NCBI RefSeq assembly: GCF_014898815.1
Contig: NW_026515520.1
Coordinates: forward strand, 434,001-498,000
DNA from: Panonychus citri
Lineage: Eukaryota; Arthropoda; Arachnida; Trombidiformes; Tetranychidae
Reading direction: 5' to 3'
Length of the DNA: 64,000 nucleotides
Part shown: positions 11,701-25,336 of the stretch, one piece after another
How the letters are laid out: each line of letters begins with the position of its first letter
Numbering within the stretch: position 1 is the stretch's first letter
Position numbers and translations under genes: made by a program
Notes under the pieces: generated by a model
The model's input: only the letters and a program-made list of their open reading frames with translations
What the model was told of the DNA's origin: nothing
Database searches by the model: none

Positions 11701-14371
11701 ATGGATATTATTGTAAATCAATTGACCGATTCAATTTCAATAGGAAATAATAATTTTACTTTGATAATTAACAATCCAATCATGAATTTAATCAGCAATC
11801 ATAAACTGATAACTATCATGATTGATTATATTTATATTATTTAATTTTCTACCATCTATCAGATTGATTGTTATCACCATCATTAAGATGATTGTTATTA
11901 TAATCATTATTGGTAATCTATTAGTTTGGAAACCGGGTAAATGATGATAACTTTTATATATATATTTTTTTCTGATGATTGTGCATATTAACTGATTGAT
12001 TTGATTGAGATAATTGATTAAAATTGATTCGATTATGTCAATCCAATTAATCAGTTCTAATTGTAATCTATTCATTTGATTTTTTTCTCAAGAAATTGAT
12101 TAGGAATATTATTATTGATTGATAAACACTAAGAAAGGTAAAAAAAAGTAACGATGTTGTTAACAAACAATTAACTAAATTATTATCTGAGTTTCAGTGC
12201 ATTAAATAAAATTAAGTTAACGTTTGATTGTTAATTTTATCTGACAAGTTATTGTAACAATTGAAAGTGTATTAAGTTTGTCATTAGATTGACCCAATTA
12301 ATTTTGACACACAACAAGCAAGTTGGATAAACAGGGAAAAGTGAATTGATAACAATAAAAGTTGGTAACATTATCTCAAGTAATGGTCATCATCATTGGG
12401 AATGGGTAAATCAATTAATATGGACAAACAGAGATTTTCCGAGAAAACAAAATATAATACTCGATGATAATGTTGATGGTGATTACAATCATAATGACAA
12501 TGATGACGATAATCATGATGATAATCATTCCTGTAAAAGCTGAAACCATGTTATTCAGCTAATATTGATGAAAGGTTGTCAAGTTGATAAGGTTTTTCCC
12601 ATTGGTGGTTAACCTTTCATTTTGTCTTTTAATCTGTGATGCTTTTCATGAATTGGGACAAAAAATTCATACCATTCATCAGAATTATCATCAAAAATGC
12701 TCTCAGAATAGATGAGAACTTATATATACTTAGTATATGAGTTGCCCTTTTATTTTATTTTTTTCTCCTTCTTCTCAACAAGAGTATCGAATAGAGAAAC
12801 ATTCTAACCTTATCCCTTTTGGTTATCCTTTGCTTGTCCCAATGGAAAAGAAGTGAGCTACTCAGAGGAAGAAAAAATCATGAACAAGGCAACTTTATGA
12901 TGACCATCATGACGAAATAACAATGGAAAAAAAGCAAAAAGAAAAGTGACCAAAAAAAACATCCGATTCGGAAGTAGAACGTATTCTTTTTTTTGTATTC
13001 TCATCATATGATTGCAATTCTCAGCATCTTTTTATCATGTTCCTTTCTGTTATCACTGAATAAAAGATTAACTTGATTCTCATTGGAAAGGATTAAGTGT
13101 CTTCACTTGTTTACTTTGCATATATGCATTTGGAAAATTATTTCACTTCCTGTCTTATTGGACAATCAAAATTCAGTAGCAATTGATATCATGTTTGACC
13201 AACAATCAAAATGAGAATCACAATTGGTCAGTGGAAAATGGGGGAAAAAAGGAATTATAATCAATCAATAGGTAATTGATTCGAGTTTATTTTAATGTAT
13301 AGTAATTATATCATCGACTAATGTGTTTGAAGCAATTGATTTGCTGATTGTTTCAATCTGCATTTAAATTACTTTCAATGTGTAATAACATGATCATGAT
13401 CACCATGATTATCATGTTTACTTGGAGTAATAGATGTTAATATATACAGGGGAGGAATAGAAAATAATAGAAATGTTTTCTCATGTTAATTCTGAGGTGA
13501 AATGTTAATAGTTATCATAATAATCTAAATCCATTATCATTATGTTCACCTGATTCATTTTGATTAACCTTTTCTCTCTCATCACCTTAATCTTGTTTGA
13601 TTTTCATGTTCAGAATTCAGATTATTCACTTGAAATGGAATTAATCAAATTTCTGACAGTTCGACTTTCCTTCATTTACATATATGAGCTAAATTCAAAT
13701 ATTCATGAATTAAGGTTGAAGGATATACACCGGAAGAATTTCAATTGAAGATGGTGAAAAAATTGTTCCATTCAACTGAAATAAAATGGATGAAATAAAA
13801 ATACTATTGATTATCTCATTTCTTATCGCCATCATATTCAGTTATTCAAAAGTAGTGAAAAACTTTTTGTATGGAGAAAAAAAAATTCACTGAACCCTCA
13901 AGGGTTTGAGATATGAGATAACCAATGGTCAATAATGATAATAATGGGATAAGTTGGTCTTCATTTTTCATCTTATTTATCTTACTTATCTTCTCTCATC
14001 TTCATCTTTCCGTTTCATTTCATACTCTGGTTATCATCCTTTTCATCATCATGAAAGTGATAAAAATTTATCCTCAGTAAATTAGCAACACTCTTGGAAT
14101 CATTGATAAAAATTCATTCTAAGATTAGTTATGAATGAATGGAACCATTGAAATGATGAGAATCATTTTTATCTTCAATCATCATCATCATCGATTCTGT
14201 TGTTATTTACTTTCCTCAGCATCCATCATCATGATACTTTCTCTCTTTTTCTTTCTGATTAATTTTTTTTCCTTTATCAAACTTGTAACTTTTTCCTTCC
14301 TTATTTGAAACCGAATCTTGTTTCCAATTCTGATTCTTTATCGTTGTTCAGTTACAATAAATGAGGTTATA

Positions 14372-14413
14372 CAATATCATTATCATCATGATAATATCAT
14401 GATGATGATATTG
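14372..14413. repeat. ATC/GAT inverted repeat, hairpin
   Basis: CAATATCAT at the left is mirrored by ATGATATTG at the right. About 18 pairs form with one 3-nt bulge and a 3-nt loop. The arms are triplet repeats that are self-complementary through ATCATGAT. Confidence 0.7.
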
Positions 14414-15016
14414 TTATCAAGTGAACAATCCCAATAAATGTTGACGAATCTCATTAACCAAGGAAGCAAGAAAAAAAAGTAAGAGATTAAGGTTGGAAAA
14501 GTTCATTTTTCATATCAACAGAATCAAATTCCCAGAAGTACAACACTATCATTACTCTGAACAGAAAGTTCTGTACGAGGAAAAAAAAGTTCTGATACCT
14601 CAATCTTATTAGTAGACATTATTACCGATGATTAGACTTATTCAACTTTTTCATCAACAATTTTTTATCAAAGTAAATAACTAATAATATTGCTTCCCCT
14701 GCCCAGCACTTTGATATTCACAGATCGCAACAAAAGTTCTGAAGCTCAGCAAAAGTTTTTCGAACGATTTTAAATAATCTCTTAGCTTGATAATCTGGTT
14801 CCCTTTCAAGTCAAGACAGAATATCTGATTTTAATAGCTAATCTTATATCTCAAGATTTATCTGCAACTTATAGATAATAAAAAGAGAACCATCTTAATC
14901 CATATTTCACTGAATTATTAGTTATCATGAAATTTTCCATTCTTTTTTCAGTCATTTCTTCCAAACTGGTTCATCATCTTGGCTCCTCTCGTTATCATCA
15001 TAGCACTTTGGTAACA

Positions 15017-15044
<28 letters not shown>
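15017..15044. repeat. (CT)n microsatellite
   Basis: A pure CT run of about 28 bp. Confidence 0.95.
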
Positions 15045-15047
<3 letters not shown>

Positions 15048-18000
15048 TCAGGCTGTCTACACTCAAGATTAAACATGATCAGTCAATTTATCGAAGACAA
15101 TAGGTTAAGATACTGAATCAGAATCAGAATCATTCGAGTGTTTTGATATTATATTGATAACTGAAAATGCTCAATCTTCAAATTCTCTAGGGTGAAAAAA
15201 AAGATAACAAAAAGCTTCCCTTCCATTGACTCTATGGACACGGTTGATAAACACTTTTCAATTCCTTTGATTGTTGCTTCATTCATGATCATTCAGCTTT
15301 ATTCAATCATTATTGAAGCCTCAATGAATTATCATCCATACTCACCGAGTAACTTCAATATTATCATTGAAATTATTTACATGGAAAACATCATGAGAAT
15401 CAACCTAATACAATGTTACAAAATTTTCTCAAGCAACTGTAGGGAAAATAATTAACATAATCAAATAATTATTACACATTTTTCTCAGTTAATTTATCTA
15501 AATAAACTATGAAATTAATTATCGGATGAGATGCGGAAAAAAGACATTAAATCAAATTCTGTCTGAGAGAGAAAAAAAAAGATCTATTAAAATCTTTATT
15601 AGTATTTGTCTCTTTTTTTCAGATTTGTCTCTCTCTCTCTCTCTCTCTCTATGTGACATTTTTCACCAAATTAACTAGAACTCATTTCGAGCTTGAAATT
15701 GATGGGGAAAAGCTCAGAATGGGAATGTTGAAAGCTAAAGTTATTTCATATTCACTTTCATGGTATTTATTCATTTAATTATGTCTCTTTTTTCATCCCT
15801 GGTTAGTAGTCATTGTTGTTTTTACGAAAATAAGTTCATGTTCAGTTATCTCGTCATATTAATAATAATCATAATCACACTAGACGAAAAGTTCAATCTT
15901 ACCTCAGTGAATTTTCATGGAAACAATTTTCGTCTTCCTCTTGGATTCAGTTTTCTACAGATGAAACTTGTTTGTTTTGGAACTTTTTTTTTATCTTTTC
16001 TTTTTTTCAATGTTTCATGACCTCATGGTATCTTTCTCATTTCCTGATATACTTTTAGAAACATACAGAAAGAGAAACGAAAAGAAAAGACAATTATCAT
16101 GAACTTCCTGAGTTTTTTTTTCTTGGCTTCTCATCAACTGGACAAGTAACATTTCTGAATCTTTCTGGACATTTGGCAAATGTATAACACTTTTCACTGT
16201 CCACTTTAGATGGTGATGAACTTTTTGAACTCTCTCAGTCCAATGATCACCTGATATCATTGAACAAGTAATTTCATGATGATCAACATGATAAAATGAG
16301 GCAAATATGATGAATCTGATTGACTTGAAAGGTATTGGGTGAACAGAGAGAGAGGAAAGATGAACCGAAAAGTGTTACAGTCTTCACATACTAACAAGAC
16401 CTAATCATCACATTGATTATGCATCAGTTATCAGCTTATGTTGTCTATGTGATTTAAAGCTTTTAAAGTATCCAGGGTGAAAATTCATTCAACTGAGTGA
16501 GCTGAATCCTCATATACATGTATAAAGAAAGGGATCAACTTACTAAGCTCAGTATGTGAGAGAAAAAAAATGCTCATGATAATGTAATCTACACTTTAAC
16601 TTATCATGAGAAATTGTTCCCATCAGGGAAGTGAAATCTTTGCTCATTGAAAAACATGAGATAAAAAATGTTCATTGAAATGATGAGAAATTTATTTCCC
16701 CTTGTCCAAAAATATCAATGTTAAGTTTTCTAATCATGAATGGGAAGAGAGAGAGAACAAATTTCGCTCCTGAGTAACTGATAATATCTCGTGATTATCA
16801 TACTAAATACACTCATTAAATTGTAATTTGATAATCAAATTTTAAAATGATCAGGATGCAACTTGGAATCTTATACATTGAAGAGATGAAAAATTCTGGA
16901 AGAAAATTTCATACTATCAAATACTGAACATGAACACCTACTTATTATTTTGTAATGAATTCATATTCACTTGGAATATGAACTGGGTCATAAATAACCT
17001 TTCATATCTTTTAGTAATAAAATTGCCTCAGGCATTGTTATTATTATTTAATTCTTATCACTATTTTTGCTATTCAATTTTTCTTATTTCTCTCTCATTT
17101 CACTTCTTTCAGTTCCAATATCTTAACATCATGTTTATTTCTCATTTTTCCTCATTCCACCTTCATGATATTTTCCCTCCTTCTCATCATTCTTATTTCT
17201 CCATGAAACAGCAGTTGAAGAAATCAGTAACACTTGGAATCAATAACAGATTCGACTGATAAATGTGAACATGATGTTATGTGGAATGTTAGTATAACTG
17301 TTATCATTATTATTGTTCTAATGATTGAAGAATTGAAGAATCAGATTAAATCATGTTATCGAAAACTGAGCTGAATGTGATTATTGTTAACAGAATGAGC
17401 TATTAGAAACTATTGAAAATAAGGTTAGAACTCTTTGTTTTGTCTGTTATGTAATTTTCCAACTTGGAATGAAAATATCACTCAAAATTCTGATATCACC
17501 AACAAATAAACTCCTCTGATGATTATCATCATATTCTTGATGATTAACTTGATGCTAGAAAATTTATCATCTGATATATATTGTAAACAATTGTTTTCTC
17601 CTTTCATTTTCATGATAAACTTGAGCTTAAACATTTCAACTGAATCCTCTTTGCAATATATATTATATAATATATCCTATTACTCTGTTCCTATTATCAT
17701 GATCATTATTTTTTTTCTTCCTTCATCATTATCATGATTTAACAAAATAAAATCCTAATAACTGAGTAAACTTTTCCCTTACGCCTGAAAGTTTATTCAT
17801 TTGTCACCTCAAATGACCGTAAGAAATTTTCACGTTAATCTAGTGAACAAAATTCCGATTCAACATGATAAAAAGTTTCAGTTATTCAGTTTCCATTGAG
17901 ATAACTATTTTTCTCCTTTTCTTTTTTCTTCTCCATGAGTTCAACTTCTCAAATCGGAATAGTCATGAGAGAACAGCTCATCACCAGAAGACAATATTAT

Positions 18001-20047
18001 CTGACTATTATAAGGATAGACAAATGATCAGGAAATTGGTCAAATTTTGAACACAATGATAATATTTCATGATATTAACTTTTAAGCTGAGTGATTCTTA
18101 GACAAGCAATGGTTATCTCACTTGAAATGAATAATTTATAATGTAAAATTTGAGTAGATTGCAAATTTTGTCAGCAAGATGAAACTCATCCTCCTGGTAA
18201 GAGAGGATAAACTTTCCATTCACTGAATCAGATAATTTGATCAATTTTTTCCTTACCAATTGGAATCATATCATGTTATACCATCATGAGGATATCATAT
18301 TGAATGAGATGATGAAGAGAGACAAGAAAAAAAAGTTCATACTCTAATTCAAATGAAGGTTAGTAGAAAACAAAAAGGGATTGAAAGAAATTCAAAGTCC
18401 TATCAGAATGTTGAATATTTATTATTATTGAATATCTTGTCTGGTGAATACTCTTCTTAAAGATGAGAGAAAGTTTTAAAGAATTGGATTGAGAATATTG
18501 TTCACCAAGAATGAAGAGAAAGATATTATTACAAGGTAACATTTATGGTAAACTTTGAGAATACAGAATTTGATTGATAAAGATACCAGGGAATGAGAAA
18601 TTCTGAGAAAACAGATAACATGAATGTTGGAAAGACTCAAATTGAATCAAAAATGAGTAATGAGTAGATGAAGGAAAATGTTGGAAAAGTGAAAATGTAT
18701 CCATCCTTATGACAGAATTTCTTGAATTGGAATTAGCATGAAAACGAAATGAAATAGAAAATGAAAGAGTATCAGGGAGAGGAAAAGTTCCACAAGAAAA
18801 AAGAGCAGTTATAAAGTTTACATATTCGAGATTCTAGAACTTTCTTCCTCTCCCTCCCTCTCTCTCTCTCTATCGTTTCCAGGGAATGATATTCATTCAC
18901 TGAGTAAATCATTTATCAGATAAAAATGATTACCATGAAACTGTCGAGTTGTTTTTGTTTCATCATTCATTTCAATAAAATGATAACATAATTATGTTTT
19001 TCGATATAATTGAATCATGAAAAAGTTCATTTGGAGATTCAATTCTTACGAGTTCTGAACTCTCTTTCTCTCTCTCTCAGTACTCATTGGAATTTTATTT
19101 CTCTTCATATTCTCACTTAATCGTTTTAACAAAACTTTTTTTCTATTAGAAATCTAATAAGATTATATTAGATATATTTCTTTCCTGGTATTTGATTAAT
19201 TTAAGATTGAAAATGATTTTGACACAATCAGTTTGATTCTTTTCAATTGGAATTCTGATTAATTGATTTTCCATCTACTTTCAATCGTTATCGACAATTA
19301 AAGTTAACTCAAGTGAGTTGACCCAAAGTTTTGCTTTCCATTAATCTTTTGTTTATCTCACAATGTTTTCTTCAGATCAATTTGATCACAATTTACCAGA
19401 CTAAATCAACTCTTTAAGTTTCAATACACTTGACAATCATGTAAACTTTATCGATACTTTATCATGATAAATGTTTCATGAAATTATTGCACAAACGATG
19501 CTGGCAATTGATTTTATACACAGAAAATTGTGAGAGCAATTAATGAGAATGGAAAAACAAAATTTTCTCCCATTCGAAATCAAAGTTTTCACCTCAGGGA
19601 AAACTTTGAATATAATGCAAATAAGAATGGAAATTATTTTATCGAATGTAACATTTTAATCAACTTACCTGAGTTGCAATTTGTTTTACAATGTTAATCA
19701 CAATTAACTAATTGTAGTCACTTTTTTCCTCTGATTTTCTCAGCTCTAATATTTCAATTTAAATCCGTTCGACGAGCGATTGTGTTTAAAGTCCAAAACC
19801 AATTCACTGATAGTCTCTTTGAATAACTGATTTAAATAAATTTCCACTCGCAAATTTGGATGAAATTAAATAGATGGTGACACTTAGCGATTTCAATACT
19901 CGAATTTTGTTATTTTGATATCGATGATTAGAACGATTCTTCAACTGAGAAGAGCAAATGAATCCATAGGAATTCAATGGGACATAAGATTAAACGAAAA
20001 GAAGAAAAAAGTTCAAGTTCGAAGAGCAAAAGAAAAACTCATACCTC

Positions 20048-20053
20048 TTTATT
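20048..20053 (-). promoter_or_regulatory. candidate poly(A) signal of the ferlin gene
   Basis: AATAAA on the minus strand, about 310 bp beyond the ferlin stop. An ATTAAA variant lies nearer, at 20201-20206. This is a motif match only. Confidence 0.3.
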
Positions 20054-20365
20054 CCCACGCATTCTCATAAGCTCAGCATTCTAATATCGTGAAATGTATT
20101 CACTCTGAATCGATAGTGAACTCTACAGGATTCCAAGTGAACCTAAATCAATGAATCGAGAAACAAACATGGAAAATTACCTGATAGAACTTTTTGTATT
20201 TTTAATTCGTAAATTTTTTCTTATTAAAAAAAGTTGACCATGTTTCGGGTAAAAAAAAACAAAGAATTCAAAAAAAAAAATCTTTTCGCCATGAAAGCAA
20301 GTTCTGAATTTCGTTCAGATCGATGGATTTGTTACAATGGAAACTGAATGTGGAGCCGAATTCAA

Positions 20366-22929
20366 TCATGGTGATGGATAAATAAGGTGGGAAGGTAATG
20401 TACCATCTAGAGACTGAAAGAATACCAATTGAAGTGACTCCTCGTAACCAGGTATCAATCCTGAGGTCGAATGGCGTTTATGCCTTTTAAGTCCAAACCA
20501 AGTATACAATACGATTCGATTGAGAATAAGTTCTGGGTGTTTTATTGATTTAATGTAATACGTTGATGTTTTGGCACAAAATGAACCTTTCTCATTTTCG
20601 AGTCGTGAAAAGATAACATCGGCTACAGGTATTCGTGTATAACCCACTCTTTTTGAATCAGCGAATAGATAAATTATTATATCGGGAAAATCGTCCTGAG
20701 GATCAACCAGAAGATCTTCAATTCGACCAAGATAACCAGTAACTGTCGATAAACATTCAGGTAAATTTGTTTCGTTCAATATGATTAGGGTGTTCTTAGC
20801 ATCGGCGGATAATTTGATTAACTCTCGTTGACGATATTTGGTGTATAGTAAATCTAATTCATTCTTAGGATATTTTGACGGCATCACGGTCAATGCTAGG
20901 AAACGATTACAGTGAACCATTAGATCTTCGAGGACACCTCGAAACCGGCGAAAAGTGTCCTGGTGTTGTATCAAGGCCATTTCTCGAACATCAGTCAAAC
21001 CAATCTCAAGTTCCTCACCGATTTTCCTTATCATATTGTGAACAAATGATCTACTTCGAGTATCAATCATAAGCTGTTCAATTCCAAGTAAAGGTCGTTT
21101 ATCTCCTAAAGGTAATCGGAAGAGATCGGTATCATCCGTGGCCTCTGGTTTAAGCGGCATTGTCGCTGATGATTTTACTGGAATTGAGTTTTCTGCTTTA
21201 CCATTTGTCTCTGAATTTCCAGTTATATCGCCACTTACTGAGCCTCGTTCAGATTTTTCACTTGTTTTTGAAGTCGAAGTGATAACCGATGAATTGTCCA
21301 ACATTTTCGCACTTTCTTGCTCATGATAACCTTTGATTGGTGTTGATCGCGCTGGTGTTGGCGTTTTAAACGGTGGTAATGAGTCTTTGTCATCCGAACC
21401 AATAACAGTATCGACAAGTGAACCAATGGTTAGATCCAGAATGCTTGGTGATCCACATCGATCGGGATTGACGTTACCACCAATTTCGACCTCATAGGAT
21501 AATTTACGGTTCTCCAATTTTTTCGAAATCATATCAGACGAATATAAAACACCAAAGAAAGTGAACTCATCTTCTTTCGGATAGTTGATCTCAGAAAGAT
21601 CACAAATTGGTCCACATGAGACATTGTGTTCAATTTGTTTAACAGAATTAAAATCGGTTGAATTTTCTTGATTTTCTGAAGGTAATTGTTCACTATTTGA
21701 TTGTGAGACATTGGAACTGCTTAGATTTGATCGGTCAATTGAAGGTTTGAACCTTTCTGATTATCGTCAATTACGGTTGATCTGATTGAGATTAACAGTT
21801 TACCAAATAGACAATTATCACTTAGCGAGTGATCTTTAGGCGATTCCTTGACGACAAGGTAACTTGGTCCGAAAATTGGTCCATGTCCCCGATCTAAACA
21901 GATCTTTGACAAATCGATTGATCGAGTTAACGGTTTAAAGTTTCCCATTGATCCTTTTGATTTATCGTGAACTTTGATTGTCATTACCGGAGGTTTATCG
22001 ATATTCACAGTTGTATGAAAGGTAATCATCTCGTTCCAGATTGGATTTGAGAATTTTTTTATCGAACTTGTTGATCCTTCAAGATCACCTAAAGCGACCG
22101 ATACACAAAGTCCACTTGCTTTACGTGATCGAATCCGAGAAACCAGTTTGTCCTTTGTCCGAGTTCTGACCAGTGGCATTTCACCAGAATAAATATTCAC
22201 CATGACATTCATTGACTTAATGTGAGATTCAATTGGTGTATGTCGACTCAAAGGTGTAACAGGCCGGATAATCGGTAAAAGATTATCTTTATGCTCGTGA
22301 TTTGGAAGATCAATAATTAAATCACATTTCAGGTATCCCACTAATTCACTTGTCTGTTCACTGAATAGAGCGAGCAAGTGATCTTTAATGGCCATTCCAG
22401 GTTCGTTATATAAACTGACCAGGTCAAGATCAACCTTACCAAGGATTTTGGTTCCTTTAATGTATCTACCTGATTGGAATAATCGAAATTCAATCACATG
22501 ATCAAGAAATTGTGATAAAATTGTATTGAAATAAAAGGTAAATGTTTCATTAAAAGTAACCGATTGATCAGTTGAAATCAATTTAATCGATTTACGTCCA
22601 GTTTTAGCTTTTTGATCACCAATTTCAATCTTTAATTGTAAATTCACTTTGGAAGTTGTCCCAATTGAGCTGATATCTTTACTATCCGTTGATGGTGATG
22701 AGATGATCGATTTGTTATCATTTGCGATTAACTTAATTTCAAACACGTTAATTGTTAAATTGTACTTTTGAATTTTATCATTTAAATTTGATGCTTCGCG
22801 GCGATCATTTAATTCAGTTACCAGAACTGGGGTTGTTATCGAATCATGATATTCATTTGGCATGGGAGGCATTGGATCATGAAGAGATAACATGAAATCA
22901 TCGAAAACATTTGAATGAACCAAAGTCAT
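20366..22929 (-). CDS. ferlin-family protein, short form (C2B-FerI-C2C-FerA-FerB)
   Basis: Ferlins are C2-domain membrane-fusion proteins; otoferlin/misfire types normally approach 2000 residues with six or seven C2 domains and a C-terminal membrane anchor. Two exons (22929-21753 and 21675-20366) joined by a 77-nt intron give 828 aa. Domains in order: C2B about 56-170, FerI about 170-210, C2C about 238-380 (WNE at 298-300, GPIFGPS at 350-356), FerA from about 428 (FFGVLYSSDMI at 432-442), FerB about 720-790 (KRVGYTRIP, then VIFS). No DysF domain is present, which fits the otoferlin type. The frame is open upstream to 23001 but has no good acceptor, so ATG 22929 is preferred and no C2A precedes it. 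The frame stops just after the residues that lead into C2D in otoferlins, and no GT lies between those codons and the stop. C2D to C2G and the membrane anchor are not found in the window. The family call is firm; completeness is the question. Confidence 0.85.
21676..21752 (-). other. 77-nt intron in the ferlin gene
   Basis: The C2C frame and the FerA frame differ, and each alone hits a stop. Removing 21752-21676 (donor AAAG|GTTCAA, acceptor TTACCTTCAG|AAAATC) joins them in frame at a phase-1 junction. The donor is weaker than usual. The alternative is a one-base change that broke a single exon. Confidence 0.65.
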
Positions 22930-23001
22930 TTTGCTTTGATTTAAATGATCAACCGATCCAGAGGAATAACAATTTAAAAGATTGACCCACAATGAGGAAG
23001 G

Positions 23002-25336
23002 TTAAATGTCAACACAAGAAGCAATGTACACAAATAGAGTAAAGGAGAGAGAGAGAGAGGAAGAGTGAGAAAGTGAGAGTGAGAGTGAGAATGTAAACAA
23101 AGATCAGTTGGTAGACTGGAGAAGGAAAAAGTTCTGAATGAATTAAAGGTAAACACAAGAACTCGAGACTGAATTCGAGCGTTGGTGTTATCTTTAGTAT
23201 AATAGAACTTGGAACAAGTGAAGAGAAGCAAATACCTTCGAGGTTACTGAGGTGAGAGAGCGAAAAAAGAAAAGGATGAAGATGAGTGAGAGAAAAAAAG
23301 AGAGAGAGAGAGAGAAAGAGATAAAGGTAAAGATTAACCGAAAGAGAATAAAAAAAAAATTTATCAGGATTTTTTCTTCTTCTTCATCATCATCATCATC
23401 ATTATCTTCATCTTCTTCCATCTTCCATCTTCCTCTTACAAAGATTAACCTTGTTGTTGTTGATTCGGCAGTTAAACCGGTTCTTCGAGTTTCAGGTACA
23501 AACTTTTTTCTTCTTCTTCTCTTTCGCTTTCTCTGTCTTTTTAAATCTTTTTTTCGGTCGATTCCCGTACAGTCGTACGTAAGTAGCAGTGAAACTTATA
23601 TACACTCTCTTGAACACTCCTCTTCACCTACAGGGTGGACTTGTTATCTTAACCATAACATATACCTGTATTATTACCTTGGTCTTTGCAGAAAAACAAA
23701 ATGAGAAGAAAAAAAAAATTCTATTAACTTTCAAGTTACTTGGCGACTTCAAGGTTCTGTCTGACCTTGATTAGTTCAACTTAGGGACAGTAAATGGCTT
23801 ATCTTCATCTTCATCTTCATCCTAAATGAATAGTAGTCGTTAAGTTAATCCAATAATATTTTACTTTCTTCTGGTCAACATTTTTAACGAGAAAACAACT
23901 TATCTGGTCAACTTTGTTGTTAACCTTTTCTCTCTCTCTCGCTCTTTGCCTTTAAGGCCTGAAGAAAATGCTTCCAACTATTATTATCATATTAGAATTG
24001 ATAGTAAATTGATCAGACTGAATTTTACTTGTTCAAGAATTAATTAGTTTCATGTTTATCATCATTCGGTGCTCATCACTCATCTCATTACGATTACTTC
24101 TTGATTCTGATAATCATCATCTCACTGAATCGCTAATCAATTCTTGGTTAAAATTCTGGTTTTTTCTCAGTTTTTTATTCTTCATGTTATTTATTTGATT
24201 TCGATTTATTTTTCTCTCTCTCTCTCATCTTTTACCTTGGAAATTTATGGTATTTATCATTCGTTTGTGTGATTATGCAATAATTAAATTGATTGTCGAC
24301 AAATGATTAATTAAATTGGCTTGAGATTCATTTGAAATTTAACTTTGGTTTCTTGTGACAATTTGTTGTTGTCAAGTATCAATAATATGATTGATACAAT
24401 TACCATGATAACGATCAACATTTTACTTGATTGTTATCTCATCAAATTTGTTGACCTTTTATGACCTGACATTTTCAACTAATAATAATATTTATATGAT
24501 TAACTATCAGGCAATTATCAAATTGTTATCATTTAATTGTAGTAATTTTAGTAGATTATTTTAACCAATCAGTAAATAAAGTTGATCTTTACGGTTAACA
24601 ATTTAGATTTACAATTTTCATCAATCGCTCATTAAGATTGTATTATTATCTTCATTATTATTATCAAAATTGCCTAATTAACTTCCGTAAATAAATTGGA
24701 TCAAGTTGGAAGAAGAAGAAAAAAATAAAAGCTAATCTAAAAAAATATATAATTGATGTTGATTGTTAACAACAATTTAATTTCGTGACCTTAAATCAAT
24801 CCAATGAAGATGTTTAAGAAAAATTTAACTCTCATCACAATTATGATTTGGTGATATATTCAATAACAAGAAGAAACTCAAATTTCATGAGAAAATTGAT
24901 AACCAGAATTTGATATTACCTTGAATTAAATCAACAGCAAACATACATATTAATTAAATGATTAACTTTAATTAAGAAACAAAAAAAGTTTGAATGGTAA
25001 ACATTTTCATCGTTTGAACCTCTTGAATCGTTAATGATGGTGGATGGAAAAAAAACCTCTCGATTCCCTCGATAATTATCATTCTCGAATAAATCATGTT
25101 ATCAAGATGATAATTGATGATAACAATCGGCAATTTAATTGTCACAATTAACGGTTTTCGATGTCAACAATTAGTTATAATTGAACATTCCCTTGGTTCG
25201 AAAGTGTTGCCATCTGTTGGTGGAAATTGAAATGACCGAACGTAGGGTGATGAAGGTTGAGTGAGAATTTGTTTTGATTTTTGTTTTTTTGGTGAATTTT
25301 AATTGTTTGTGGTGTTTTTAATTTTGGCTTTGAATC
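23002..25336. other. divergent intergenic region between ferlin and NDUFA10
   Basis: It must hold the promoters of the minus-strand ferlin and plus-strand NDUFA10. It contains GA-rich stretches (about 23045-23060 and 23295-23325) and TTC/TCA triplet runs (about 23370-23430) that create spurious open frames on both strands. No exon could be supported. Confidence 0.5.

Larger units (their letters stand above)
6242..20365. other. 14-kb gene-free region rich in simple repeats
   Basis: No frame here resembles a protein; the listed small frames are low-complexity or repeat-derived. The stretch holds the longest GA tract of the window (8716-8786), CT tracts at 15017-15044 and 15629-15650, an ATC-triplet run near 11670 and a 42-nt hairpin at 14372-14413. 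I looked for the missing C2D-C2G exons of the neighbouring ferlin gene on the minus strand and did not find them. Short exons or non-coding RNAs cannot be excluded. Confidence 0.6.

Noticed and set aside
21529..21711. Minus-strand 60-aa frame between the two ferlin exons
   Set aside because: It is the wrong-frame reading of the intron end and the start of the FerA exon; the ferlin homology is in the other frame.
22930..22992. Longer ferlin N-terminus beginning at 22992
   Set aside because: The codon at 22992 is TTG, not ATG. The first ATG in frame is at 22929.
23194..23704. Overlapping plus and minus frames rich in Lys/Arg/Glu or Ser/Phe
   Set aside because: They are produced by GA-rich and TTC/TCA triplet runs and have no protein-like sequence outside the repeats.
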